A DNA stretch of 64,000 nucleotides, from the NCBI GenBank assembly GCA_963815505.1, contig CAWFGU010000020.1, positions 62,001 through 126,000 on the forward strand. The letters are read 5' to 3'. The translations under genes were made by a program, and so were the position numbers. This document shows, one piece after another, positions 57,046-64,000 of the stretch. Below the pieces are notes generated by a model that searched no databases, was not told the origin of the DNA, and was given only the letters and a program-made list of their open reading frames with translations. Position 1 is the stretch's first letter. Every line of letters starts with the position of its first letter. The DNA is from CAXBBB01 sp963815505. Its GTDB lineage: Bacteria > Bacteroidota > Rhodothermia > Rhodothermales > BA12.

Positions 57046-58068
57046 ATGTCCGACCGACGCCGTTTCCTTCGCGACCTCAGTGCCGCCGGTGTCGCCGGAG
57101 CGTTTGCACCGCTGACGCTGTCCACGCCGGACGATCTCCGTTCCGGTTCTCCGGCGCTTATCCGGCCTCCAGCCTTGCGCGAGGGCGGTACGATTGGACT
57201 GGCGAGTCCGGCAGGTGCGTCCTACACCGACGAAGGACTGGTCGAAGTAGAGACGCTGCTCGCCGAGCGTGGCTACCGCACCAAGCGAGCGCCCAACGTG
57301 CTCGCAACGTATGGGTATATGGGCGGGACGGATGCCGAGCGGTCGTCTGATCTGAATGCGCTGTTCGCCGATGACGAGGTCGATGCCATCTTGCCCCTTC
57401 GCGGCGGCTGGGGATGCGCCCGCGTCCTGCCACTGCTCGACTACGATCTTATCCGCGCCAATCCCAAAGTCGTGTGCGGCTACTCGGACGTGACGAGCCT
57501 GCTCTCCGGCCTGTACGCGCAGACCGGACTCGTCGGATTCCATGGCCCCGTCGGCACATCTACGTGGAACGCGCTCACGCTGCGCTACTGGCTTCCTGCC
57601 GTTTCGGGCGGCACGTTCCGGGCCACCGAACCGAGCGAGGACTTGGTCACAATCACACCCGGAGTCGCCGAGGGGCCGCTGTTCGGTGGCAACCTGACCG
57701 TCCTGTCCGCGCTCGCCGGCACGCCCTACTTCCCCGACACGACCGGACACGTGCTGTTTCTGGAGGACGTGGGCGAGGAGCCGTACCGCATCGACCGGAT
57801 GCTGACGCATTTGGGCTTGGCAGGCGTGCTGGGCGGAGTGGCGGCCGTCTACTTCGGCGATTGTCGGCGCTGCCAGCCGAGCGAAGGCTTCCGCTCGCTC
57901 TCGCTCGACCAGGTGCTACGTGACCACCTCCAGCCGCTCGGCGTGCCCGTCTGGAAAGGCCGCATGGTCGGCCACGTCGCCGACAAACTGACGCTGCCCA
58001 TCGGTGTCAGGGCGCGCGTCGACGCATCAGCCGGAACGCTGGAGACGCTCGATTCGGCGACGGCGTAG
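57046..58068 (+). CDS. Exported LD-carboxypeptidase (S66 family)
   Basis: A 340-residue S66 peptidase with Tat-like signal MSDRRRFLRDLSAAGVAGAF. Family motifs: IGLASPAGASYTDEGLVEV, LPLRGGWGCARVLPLLDYD, the nucleophile Ser in VVCGYSDVTSLL, the Glu in FLEDVGEEPYRIDRML and the His in GRMVGHVADKLTLPIG. These enzymes trim the D-alanine from tetrapeptide stems during peptidoglycan recycling; a Tat-exported form is less usual than the cytoplasmic LdcA. Co-expression with the GH113-like gene suggests joint handling of a cell-wall or glycopeptide substrate. Confidence 0.87.
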   Translation: MSDRRRFLRDLSAAGVAGAFAPLTLSTPDDLRSGSPALIRPPALREGGTIGLASPAGASYTDEGLVEVETLLAERGYRTKRAPNVLATYGYMGGTDAERSSDLNALFADDEVDAILPLRGGWGCARVLPLLDYDLIRANPKVVCGYSDVTSLLSGLYAQTGLVGFHGPVGTSTWNALTLRYWLPAVSGGTFRATEPSEDLVTITPGVAEGPLFGGNLTVLSALAGTPYFPDTTGHVLFLEDVGEEPYRIDRMLTHLGLAGVLGGVAAVYFGDCRRCQPSEGFRSLSLDQVLRDHLQPLGVPVWKGRMVGHVADKLTLPIGVRARVDASAGTLETLDSATA

Positions 58069-58169
58069 CGCCTGAGCGCCAGTCGCACGGGCGGTGAAGA
58101 ACGATGCTCGCCCGAACAAGGCCGCGCGCGCCGGGCTTCAAGGCGCTCTACTCACCCGATCCTCTCGAC

Positions 58170-59330
58170 ATGGCCCACGTCCCCGATACCGCTCGCTTCG
58201 GCACCCTCGCCGTCCACGCCGGACAAACGCCCGACCCTTCGACCGGCGCGATCATGACGCCGATCTACCAAACGTCGACGTACGTGCAGGCCGGTCCGGG
58301 CGATCATCAGGGACACGAGTACGCGCGCGTCACCAATCCGACGCGGACGGCGCTCGAAGGCAACCTCGCCGCATTGGAAGGGGCAACCGACGCCATCGTG
58401 TTCTCGTCGGGCGTCGCGGCGATGGACTCGATCCTGCGGCGGCTGCGCTCGGGCGACCACGTGATCTCGACCAACGACTTGTACGGCGGTACCTACCGGC
58501 TGATGCGAACGCAGTTCGAGCACCTGGGCATCGACTTCTCGTTCGTCGACATGACCGACCTCGACGCCGTTCAGGCTGCCGTGCGCGACGAGACGACGAT
58601 GATCTGGGCCGAGACGCCGACCAACCCGCTGCTCAAAATCGCCGACATCGCCGGGTTGGCAGCCATTGCCCGAGACGCCGGAGCAGACCTCGTCGTCGAC
58701 AACACGTTCGCCACCCCATACCTCCAACAGCCGCTCGCACTGGGCGCCGACCTGGTCATCCACAGCGCAACGAAATACCTGGGTGGGCACTCCGACGTGA
58801 TCCTGGGAGCCGTCTGCACAAGCGACGAAAAGTGGGTCGAGCACCTGCGTTTCCAGGTAAAGTGCGTCGGCGCTGTGCCTGGACCTATGGACTGCTTCCT
58901 CGTCTTACGCGGCACCAAAACACTCCATCTGCGCGTCGAGCGGAGCACGCACAACGCGCACGCCGTCGCCGCGATGCTAGCCGACCATCCGGCCGTCGCT
59001 CATGTCCATTACCCGGGCCTCGCGTCGCATCCGCAGCACGAGTTAGCATCGCGCCAGATGAGCGGTATGGGCGGCATGGTCTCGTTCACATTGGTCGACG
59101 ATACCGAAGCCGCAGCCGCGCACGTATTGAAGTCGACGCAGATCTTTCAACTAGCCGAATCGCTCGGCGGCGTCGAAAGCCTGATCGAACATCCGGCCAC
59201 GATGACGCATGGCTCGATCCCCGTCGAAGAGCGCCGCAAGGCCGGGTTCGTCGACAGCCTGATCCGCCTGAGCGTGGGTGTCGAAGACGAGACCGACCTG
59301 ATCGCCGATCTCAAGCGCGCGCTGGACTGA
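58170..59330 (+). CDS. Cystathionine gamma-synthase/beta-lyase-type PLP enzyme
   Basis: The ATG at 58170 (MAHVPDTARFGTLAVHAGQ) gives 386 residues. It is a Cys/Met-metabolism PLP enzyme: PIYQTSTYVQAGPGDHQG, YARVTNPTRTALE, FSSGVAAMDSIL, VDNTFATPYLQQPL, and the PLP Lys in VIHSATKYLGGHSD. The C-terminal SLGGVESLIEHPATMTH is typical of gamma-synthase/gamma-lyase members. The exact reaction (cystathionine synthesis or cleavage, or methionine gamma-lysis) cannot be read from sequence alone. Confidence 0.92.
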   Translation: MAHVPDTARFGTLAVHAGQTPDPSTGAIMTPIYQTSTYVQAGPGDHQGHEYARVTNPTRTALEGNLAALEGATDAIVFSSGVAAMDSILRRLRSGDHVISTNDLYGGTYRLMRTQFEHLGIDFSFVDMTDLDAVQAAVRDETTMIWAETPTNPLLKIADIAGLAAIARDAGADLVVDNTFATPYLQQPLALGADLVIHSATKYLGGHSDVILGAVCTSDEKWVEHLRFQVKCVGAVPGPMDCFLVLRGTKTLHLRVERSTHNAHAVAAMLADHPAVAHVHYPGLASHPQHELASRQMSGMGGMVSFTLVDDTEAAAAHVLKSTQIFQLAESLGGVESLIEHPATMTHGSIPVEERRKAGFVDSLIRLSVGVEDETDLIADLKRALD

Positions 59331-59347
59331 CGCCTTCCGAAAAATGG

Positions 59348-59383
59348 AGAAGCCCCGACCCTTCATGGAGGATCGGAGCTTCT
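59348..59383. terminator. Bidirectional terminator between convergent genes
   Basis: agaagccccga (59348-59358) pairs with tcggagcttct (59373-59383) with one mismatch, 18 bp after the plus-strand stop at 59330. On the minus strand the hairpin is followed by catttttc (59340-59346), suiting termination of the gene ending at 59401. Confidence 0.7.
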
Positions 59384-59400
59384 CTGCTTAGCCGAGTCGG

Positions 59401-61002
59401 TTATTGAACTCGGCGCAGCTTGACTTCGCGGCGCAGCTCGACGGACTCGCCGCCGGGCAGCGTCACCGTCTCGACGCGCTCCTGAGACAGCGACGGAAGC
59501 TCGAAGCGTTCTTCGTCCGACGGATTGAGCGTGCTCGAGCGGGCATCCCACCCACCTTCCGGAACGAGATAGGGATCGTCGGAGCGGCGGCCCGTACCGT
59601 AATCTTGGCGACGATCGTTGGAGCCGTACGACCTGCCGAAGTCGAAGTAGCGGGCGTCGTTGCCGTTCGAGCCATAATAGTAGCCGTCGTCGTATCCGTA
59701 GTCGTCGTAGCGGTCGCGGTCGTAGGGGAACGCGCTGATCGAGTAGTCGCCGTAGTCGAGGAGCCACGAGGGGTCGTCGGGAAGTAGCGAGACGGGGACC
59801 AGGCGGTCGTAGCGTCCGCGTCCGAGCAGCCGGCTGCCGCGTGCTTCGCGGACGCGCCCGCGGCGCAGATCGATTTTGCCGATGCGCACGCCGTCGCGCC
59901 CGTAGTAGGCGTCGTGCCAGGCACCGCGCCCGCTCGTGACGACGAGTTCGAAACCGGTCCGTCGCGTGCCGACGAGCATGACGTCGCGGTCGACGCGCAC
60001 GTCGCCTCGGCGCGAGACTGTCGCGCGCATTCGGCTCAGAGAGTTAGGAATGCGGTCGACGCGGCCCAGGTAGCGGCCGTTCTCGTAGATCTGAAACGAT
60101 TCGACGTCGAGTTCGATCTCCGACCGGTTTCGTCCGGCACTCACGACACGCTGCCGGTACTCGGCGATGAGTTCGAGCCGGGTTTCGCGTCCCCTACCGT
60201 CGGGAACGAACGCGGTCTGCTCGTAGACGTACCGAGGACTCCATCCGCTCGAACGGCGACGCTCCCACGGCCACGCCCGGTCCAGGTAGAACACCGGCTG
60301 CGGGCGATAGTGCTGAACGCCCGAGTAGATCGGAGCGTGCAGAATCGGACCGCTGGTGACGTGACCACGCACGGGCGGCACGTAAACGACGCGTCCGGGA
60401 CGATCTCGGTTGCCGCGATCTGTCTGGCCGCGTGCGCCCTCGCGCTTGGGCGTCGGCTCGTTGCGGCGCACCCAGTCGCTCTGCGAAACCGGACCGTCGA
60501 CGGGGCGGCGTACCGTGTTGCCCGTCGGCTGACCGCTGCGCGACGCTCCGGGCGACGTGCGCGTGCGGCTCGGCGTGCTGCGAGTAGTCGAATCCGAGTC
60601 GCCCGAGCGGCCTGGAGATGTGCGCGTGCGACTGCCGGATTCGCGGGAGGTGCGCGGCGTAGGTGTGCGCTCGGTCTGAGGCGCGTTTCGGGTAGGAGTT
60701 GAGCGCTCGGTGCGGGGCGTGGGCGTGCGCTCGGTGCGACGAGGTGCGTTGGGCGTCGGCGTGCTGCGCTCGGTACGCGCCGGAGCTCTCGGCTCGGCTC
60801 GCTTAGGCGTCGACCGCTCGGTGCGGCGCGCGGGCGCGGCAGGTTCGGCCTCCTTCTCCGGCTCGGAGGGCTTGGACTCGGCTGGGGCCGGGCGATTGGG
60901 CGTCGTGCGTCCGCGCTGGGCGTCGGCGGTGGCGGCGAAGGCGAGCAGCAGGCCCAGAATGAGGGCGATGCGCAGAGTGAGCCAGTAGTAGCGGGTCGGC
61001 AT
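59401..61002 (-). CDS. Exported protein with Arg/Thr/Ser/Pro-rich repeat region
   Basis: The start MPTRYYWLTLRIALILGLLL at 61002 gives 533 residues with a signal peptide. From about residue 25 to 190 it is a low-complexity tract of repeated TERSTPT-, TERTPTPR- and SRTRTSPG-like units, strongly basic. The C-terminal half is ordered: GRVVYVPPVRGHVTSGP, IYENGRYLGRVDRIPNSLSRM, RRTGFELVVTSGRGAWHDAYYG, then Tyr/Asp/Gly-rich YDRDRYDDYGYDDGYYYG. The end (VETVTLPGGESVELRREVKLRRV) is well formed. No known domain is identified. It may be a cell-envelope or polyanion-binding protein. Confidence 0.7.
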   Translation of the reverse strand: MPTRYYWLTLRIALILGLLLAFAATADAQRGRTTPNRPAPAESKPSEPEKEAEPAAPARRTERSTPKRAEPRAPARTERSTPTPNAPRRTERTPTPRTERSTPTRNAPQTERTPTPRTSRESGSRTRTSPGRSGDSDSTTRSTPSRTRTSPGASRSGQPTGNTVRRPVDGPVSQSDWVRRNEPTPKREGARGQTDRGNRDRPGRVVYVPPVRGHVTSGPILHAPIYSGVQHYRPQPVFYLDRAWPWERRRSSGWSPRYVYEQTAFVPDGRGRETRLELIAEYRQRVVSAGRNRSEIELDVESFQIYENGRYLGRVDRIPNSLSRMRATVSRRGDVRVDRDVMLVGTRRTGFELVVTSGRGAWHDAYYGRDGVRIGKIDLRRGRVREARGSRLLGRGRYDRLVPVSLLPDDPSWLLDYGDYSISAFPYDRDRYDDYGYDDGYYYGSNGNDARYFDFGRSYGSNDRRQDYGTGRRSDDPYLVPEGGWDARSSTLNPSDEERFELPSLSQERVETVTLPGGESVELRREVKLRRVQ

Positions 61003-61144
61003 GACGGCGCGGTTTTGGTTGACGGAAACGACTGCCCAGCCCAGTACCACTTCCATTCCGACGCGCACGCTGGCCTTTGCGGGCCGCTCGCACCTCGCCG
61101 CCGTCTACGCCACGCGACACCCGGTGGCGCTCCAACCGGACAGG

Positions 61145-61585
61145 TCAGCCGGGAACGCCCCACGTCATCAGCCCCCCCAGATGGCTGCCCCACGCTACGA
61201 CACCTGCCGCCGCTCCGCAGATCAGAGCCGCGCCGATTCGCGCGGCGATACCGGCCGACTCATCGCGCCGCGATCGCCAGAGCACGAAGCCCAACGAGAC
61301 GACCGATGCCGCCCCTAGTCCGATCGTCCACTTCGCCAGCAGTTCGTGGCGGCCGACCAGTTCTTCGACGATCGGAGCCCCCTCGCGTGCCCACCGGATC
61401 GCCTCGCCGGTCTTGAATGCCGCGACGGCTCCCGCCAACCCCAGCACGCTCATCGCCAGTGCCAGTCGGCCCCAAAAGACGTTTGAGCGAACGAGCCAGA
61501 CCAGGGCAGCACCACTCGCCGCCAGCAAAAACGCGACGGGAAAATGGACGGCCAGCGGGTGCCAGTAGGGAATGGTGTAGTCCAT
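61145..61585 (-). CDS. DUF2231 membrane protein
   Basis: The ATG at 61585 (MDYTIPYWHPLAVHFPVAFLL) gives 146 residues with four membrane segments (FPVAFLLAASGAALVWLV, GRLALAMSVLGLAGAVAAF, IGLGAASVVSLGFVLW, GAALICGAAAGVVAWGSHLGG). The motif HPLAVHFPVA, and internal His in VGRHELLAKWTIG, are hallmarks of DUF2231, a putative heme-linked family. The GSHLGGLMTWG ending is typical. It is divergent from sppA (61 bp). Confidence 0.86.
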   Translation of the reverse strand: MDYTIPYWHPLAVHFPVAFLLAASGAALVWLVRSNVFWGRLALAMSVLGLAGAVAAFKTGEAIRWAREGAPIVEELVGRHELLAKWTIGLGAASVVSLGFVLWRSRRDESAGIAARIGAALICGAAAGVVAWGSHLGGLMTWGVPG

Positions 61586-61646
61586 GTGCGGGAAGCAAAA
61601 AGAGGCAAAGGCGTAACTTAGCGCTCCTCTTTTCGTCTCTCGCTTC

Positions 61647-63461
61647 ATGCGCTTTTTCTCTACCCTCGTCGCCGCCACGCTCGGCACGCTGATCGCCCTG
61701 GGCGTGATCTTCTTCGTCCTCTTCCTCTTCGTGATCGCGATCGCTTCGACTGCGGGTGGAAGCGGTGACGCGGCTCCCCGCGTCGCATCGGGATCGGTCG
61801 TCGAGTTGGAGTTGGGCGGTGGTCTGGCCGAGGTGACCGCCGAACCCGATGCGTTTGCGCAACTGCTGGGCGAAGGCAAAGAGCTTGACTTGCTGACCGT
61901 CCGCCGCGTCCTCAAGATGGCGGCGGCCGACGAGCGCGTCGACGTGCTGTGGCTGCGGATCAACCCGATGTCCGCGCCGTGGGCCACGCTCGAGGAAATC
62001 CGCGACGCGCTGGTCGCGTATAAGGCGACCGGCAAGACGCTCTACGCCACGAGCGACGGCCCGTACCTCGACGAGTCGGCCTACTTCCTCGCCTCGGTCG
62101 CCGACAGCGTGTTCGCGCCGCCGCTCACCTTTTTCGAGTTCAACGGCTTCCAGATTACCCCGACGTTCTACAAAGGCATGCTCGACCGGCTCGATGTAGA
62201 AGTCGACGTAGTTCGCGCAGGCACGTTCAAGGCCGCCGTCGAGCCGTTCACGCGGACCGATTTGTCGCCCGAGAACCGCGAGCAACTCTCCTCGCTGCTC
62301 GACGCGCAGTATGACATCTTCTCGCAAGCCATCGCCGATGGGCGCGGCATGACGGTTGAGCGGGTCAAGGCGCTGATGGAGGAGGAGGGCATCATCACGG
62401 CTGAGGCCGCCTTAGAGGCCGGACTACTCGACGGATTGGTCTTCCACGACGAAATCGAAGCCGTTCTGCGCACGCGCCTGGGGCTCGAAGACGACGCCGA
62501 CTACGACGTACTCAGCGCGCTCGACTACGCCGCGTCGGACGCCGACGATGCCGGACTAACGATCGGCGACAGCGACGAGGGCGAGATCGCTATCGTCTAC
62601 GCCGTCGGCACCATCATCGACGGCGAGGGCGCGCTGGGATCGGGCACGGTCGGCGACGAGACGTTCCGCGAAGCGATGACGCGGGCAAGAGAGAGCGACA
62701 ACGTCAAAGCCGTCGTGCTGCGGATCAACTCGCCGGGCGGATCGGCGTCGGCGAGTGAGAAGATGCGGCGCCAGGTGCTGCTCACGCGTGCCGAAAAACC
62801 CGTCATCGTGTCGATGGGCGACTACGCAGCGTCGGGCGGCTACTGGATCGCCAGCGGGGCCGACACACTGGTCGCCGATCCGCTGACGATTACGGGATCT
62901 ATCGGAGTGTTCAGCCTGCAGTTCGTCGTCGGAGACGCGCTGACCGAGAACCTGGGCCTGACGTTCGGCGAGGTTCAAACCGGCCCCTTCGCCGACATGA
63001 TCTCCCTGCTCGAACCCCTCGACGCCCCCGAACGCGCCCGCTTCCAGGCCAGCATCGACAACACGTACCAGGCCTTCTTGGAGCGCGTGACCGAAACCAC
63101 CAACTTGACCACCGCTCAGGTCGACGAAGTCGCGCAGGGCCGCGTCTGGACCGGCACTCAGGCGCTCGAACTCGGCCTCGTGGACCGTCTGGGAACGCTC
63201 GGCGACGCCCTAGACATCGCCGCTCGGCAGGCCGGGTTTGAGGCGAACGACCTCTACCGCGTTCGCGTGCTGCCACGCCCGCAAACCCTCGCCGAGCAGC
63301 TCCAAGAGCAGTTCGGCGGTGTGTTCTCGGGCAAGACTTCGCGCGCGTCGACCGCGCTTCTACCCGCACCTGCTCGCGAGGCTATGACCCGGCTCGAATA
63401 CCTGTTCGAGACCAACGGCCAAGTCAAGGCGCTCATGCCGATGGAATTCACGATCCGCTGA
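61647..63461 (+). CDS. sppA: Signal peptide peptidase SppA, long (67K) type
   Basis: A 604-residue membrane-bound serine protease that degrades released signal peptides. An N-terminal membrane segment (LVAATLGTLIALGVIFFVLFLFVIAI) precedes two S49 domains. The catalytic Lys lies in VVRAGTFKAAVEPF (near residue 192) of the first domain, and the Ser in SMGDYAASGGYWIASGA (near 391) of the second. Other landmarks are LRINPMSAPWATLEEIRDAL, LRINSPGGSASASEKM and GSIGVFSLQF. Its stop overlaps the next gene's ATG by one base. Confidence 0.94.
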   Translation: MRFFSTLVAATLGTLIALGVIFFVLFLFVIAIASTAGGSGDAAPRVASGSVVELELGGGLAEVTAEPDAFAQLLGEGKELDLLTVRRVLKMAAADERVDVLWLRINPMSAPWATLEEIRDALVAYKATGKTLYATSDGPYLDESAYFLASVADSVFAPPLTFFEFNGFQITPTFYKGMLDRLDVEVDVVRAGTFKAAVEPFTRTDLSPENREQLSSLLDAQYDIFSQAIADGRGMTVERVKALMEEEGIITAEAALEAGLLDGLVFHDEIEAVLRTRLGLEDDADYDVLSALDYAASDADDAGLTIGDSDEGEIAIVYAVGTIIDGEGALGSGTVGDETFREAMTRARESDNVKAVVLRINSPGGSASASEKMRRQVLLTRAEKPVIVSMGDYAASGGYWIASGADTLVADPLTITGSIGVFSLQFVVGDALTENLGLTFGEVQTGPFADMISLLEPLDAPERARFQASIDNTYQAFLERVTETTNLTTAQVDEVAQGRVWTGTQALELGLVDRLGTLGDALDIAARQAGFEANDLYRVRVLPRPQTLAEQLQEQFGGVFSGKTSRASTALLPAPAREAMTRLEYLFETNGQVKALMPMEFTIR

Positions 63462-63775
63462 TGCGCAAGGTTTACAGCCACCCCGACGTAGCCATCGTCC
63501 ACCTGCTCAAGAACGCACTCGAAAACCGAGGCATTCGATCGTCGATTCGAGGCGAGCATGGCGCCGCGATGATCGGCGCCGCGACAGGCATCGACGCGTG
63601 GACCGAACTGTGGATCGCCGACGACGACCGGGTGACCGAAGCTATCCGGATCGTTCAGACGCAGACCAACGACGGCGAGGCTCCGGGCGGTGAGCCGTGG
63701 ACATGTCCGTCGTGCGGGGAGATGCTCGAAGCTCAGTTCGGTGCCTGCTGGAACTGCGGCGAGCCGAGGGGATGA
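63461..63775 (+). CDS. DUF2007 protein with C-terminal zinc ribbon
   Basis: A 104-residue protein. The N-terminal DUF2007 part reads MRKVYSHPDVAIVHLLKNAL, LENRGIRSSIRGEHGAAM and WTELWIADDDRVTEAIRIV, a ferredoxin-like fold thought to be signal-transducing or protease-related. The tail has CPSCGEMLEAQFGACWNCGE, a four-cysteine zinc ribbon. The TGATG overlap with sppA implies translational coupling. Confidence 0.86.
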   Translation: MRKVYSHPDVAIVHLLKNALENRGIRSSIRGEHGAAMIGAATGIDAWTELWIADDDRVTEAIRIVQTQTNDGEAPGGEPWTCPSCGEMLEAQFGACWNCGEPRG

Positions 63776-63854
63776 CGCAGGAACGACGCGCGGTCGACAT
63801 GGACGTGTGACACCTGTGGGGGAGATTGCGTATGCCACTCATTCAAGACTCACC

Positions 63855-64000
63855 ATGCGCTTCTCCCTGCTCCTTGTCACCTGCCTGACATTCGCTGCCT
63901 GCAGCAGTTCCGTTCCCGAAGAGGACGTGCCCGTCGCCAGCAAAATCGATCTGACCGGTGCGATCCTGACGGCACGGAGCGCCAACTGTGCCGACTACGC
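63855..64000 (+). CDS. Lipoprotein, N-terminal fragment (runs off window)
   Basis: The ATG at 63855 opens a frame reading MRFSLLLVTCLTFAACSSSV, a signal peptide with lipobox FAAC, followed by EEDVPVASKIDLTGAILTA. It runs past the window end, so domain and length are unknown. Confidence 0.65.
   Translation, partial: MRFSLLLVTCLTFAACSSSVPEEDVPVASKIDLTGAILTARSANCADY

Overview
The window is a gene-dense, high-GC bacterial chromosome segment. It has no phage, insertion sequence, CRISPR or RNA gene that I can recognise. Several features point to a Bacteroidota-type bacterium, most likely a high-GC Rhodothermota/Rhodothermales relative. These are two TonB-dependent receptors with carboxypeptidase-regulatory-like N-termini, a PorV/PorQ-type outer-membrane protein, several secreted proteins with type IX secretion (T9SS)-like C-terminal domains, DUF3347, and few clear Shine-Dalgarno sequences. 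The lineage call is inferred from gene content only.

Layout. 1-6.4 kb: housekeeping genes (radC partial, rho, alpha/beta hydrolase, a hicBA-like toxin-antitoxin pair, clpX, an RsmB/NOP-type rRNA methyltransferase). 6.5-11.2 kb, minus strand: a copper/heavy-metal resistance operon (Cys/His-rich secreted protein, DUF3347 lipoprotein, TolC-like lipoprotein, multicopper oxidase, DUF305 membrane protein). 11.3-36.2 kb, minus strand: a large alpha-glucan (starch/maltodextrin) utilisation locus. In transcription order it holds a LacI regulator, a SurA-like isomerase, a TonB receptor, a 1,284-residue surface protein with DNDGDG repeats, a PorV-like protein, a carbohydrate-binding-like secreted protein, a secreted GH13 enzyme, a GH13 lipoprotein, an ABC solute-binding protein and permease, and a debranching-type enzyme with a glucodextranase-like C-terminal domain. 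36.3-45.4 kb: MGMT-like protein, hybrid histidine kinase, aroQ, YdjM-like hydrolase, flippase, beta-lactamase-like lipoprotein, DUF427, an outer-membrane protein and a Tat-exported sulfite-oxidase-family enzyme. 45.5-55.2 kb: dynamin-like GTPase, second TonB receptor with a LacI-type operator, YhbY-like protein, purB, sugar epimerase, moaC, flotillin-like floA. 55.4-64 kb: a short operon with a GH113-like lipoprotein and an LD-carboxypeptidase, a cystathionine gamma-synthase-type enzyme, a Ser/Thr/Pro/Arg-rich protein, DUF2231, sppA, DUF2007 and a partial lipoprotein.

How the glucan genes fit together (inference): surface T9SS proteins would bind and cut polymeric alpha-glucan, the TonB receptor would import oligosaccharides across the outer membrane, the GH13 lipoprotein and debranching enzyme would trim them, and the binding protein plus permease would carry them into the cytosol. 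A perfect palindrome (TGTAAGCGCTTACA) lies directly upstream of the preferred lacI start. A related palindrome (GGAAAGCGCTTTCC) lies upstream of the second TonB receptor, so one LacI-type regulon may cover both.

A strong technical signal runs through the window. At least 13 genes are broken by single-base shifts, often in or beside short homopolymers, and the reading frame resumes correctly downstream. Because essential-type genes such as purB are affected (three times), these are best read as sequence or assembly errors rather than decay. Gene ends given here span the repaired genes.
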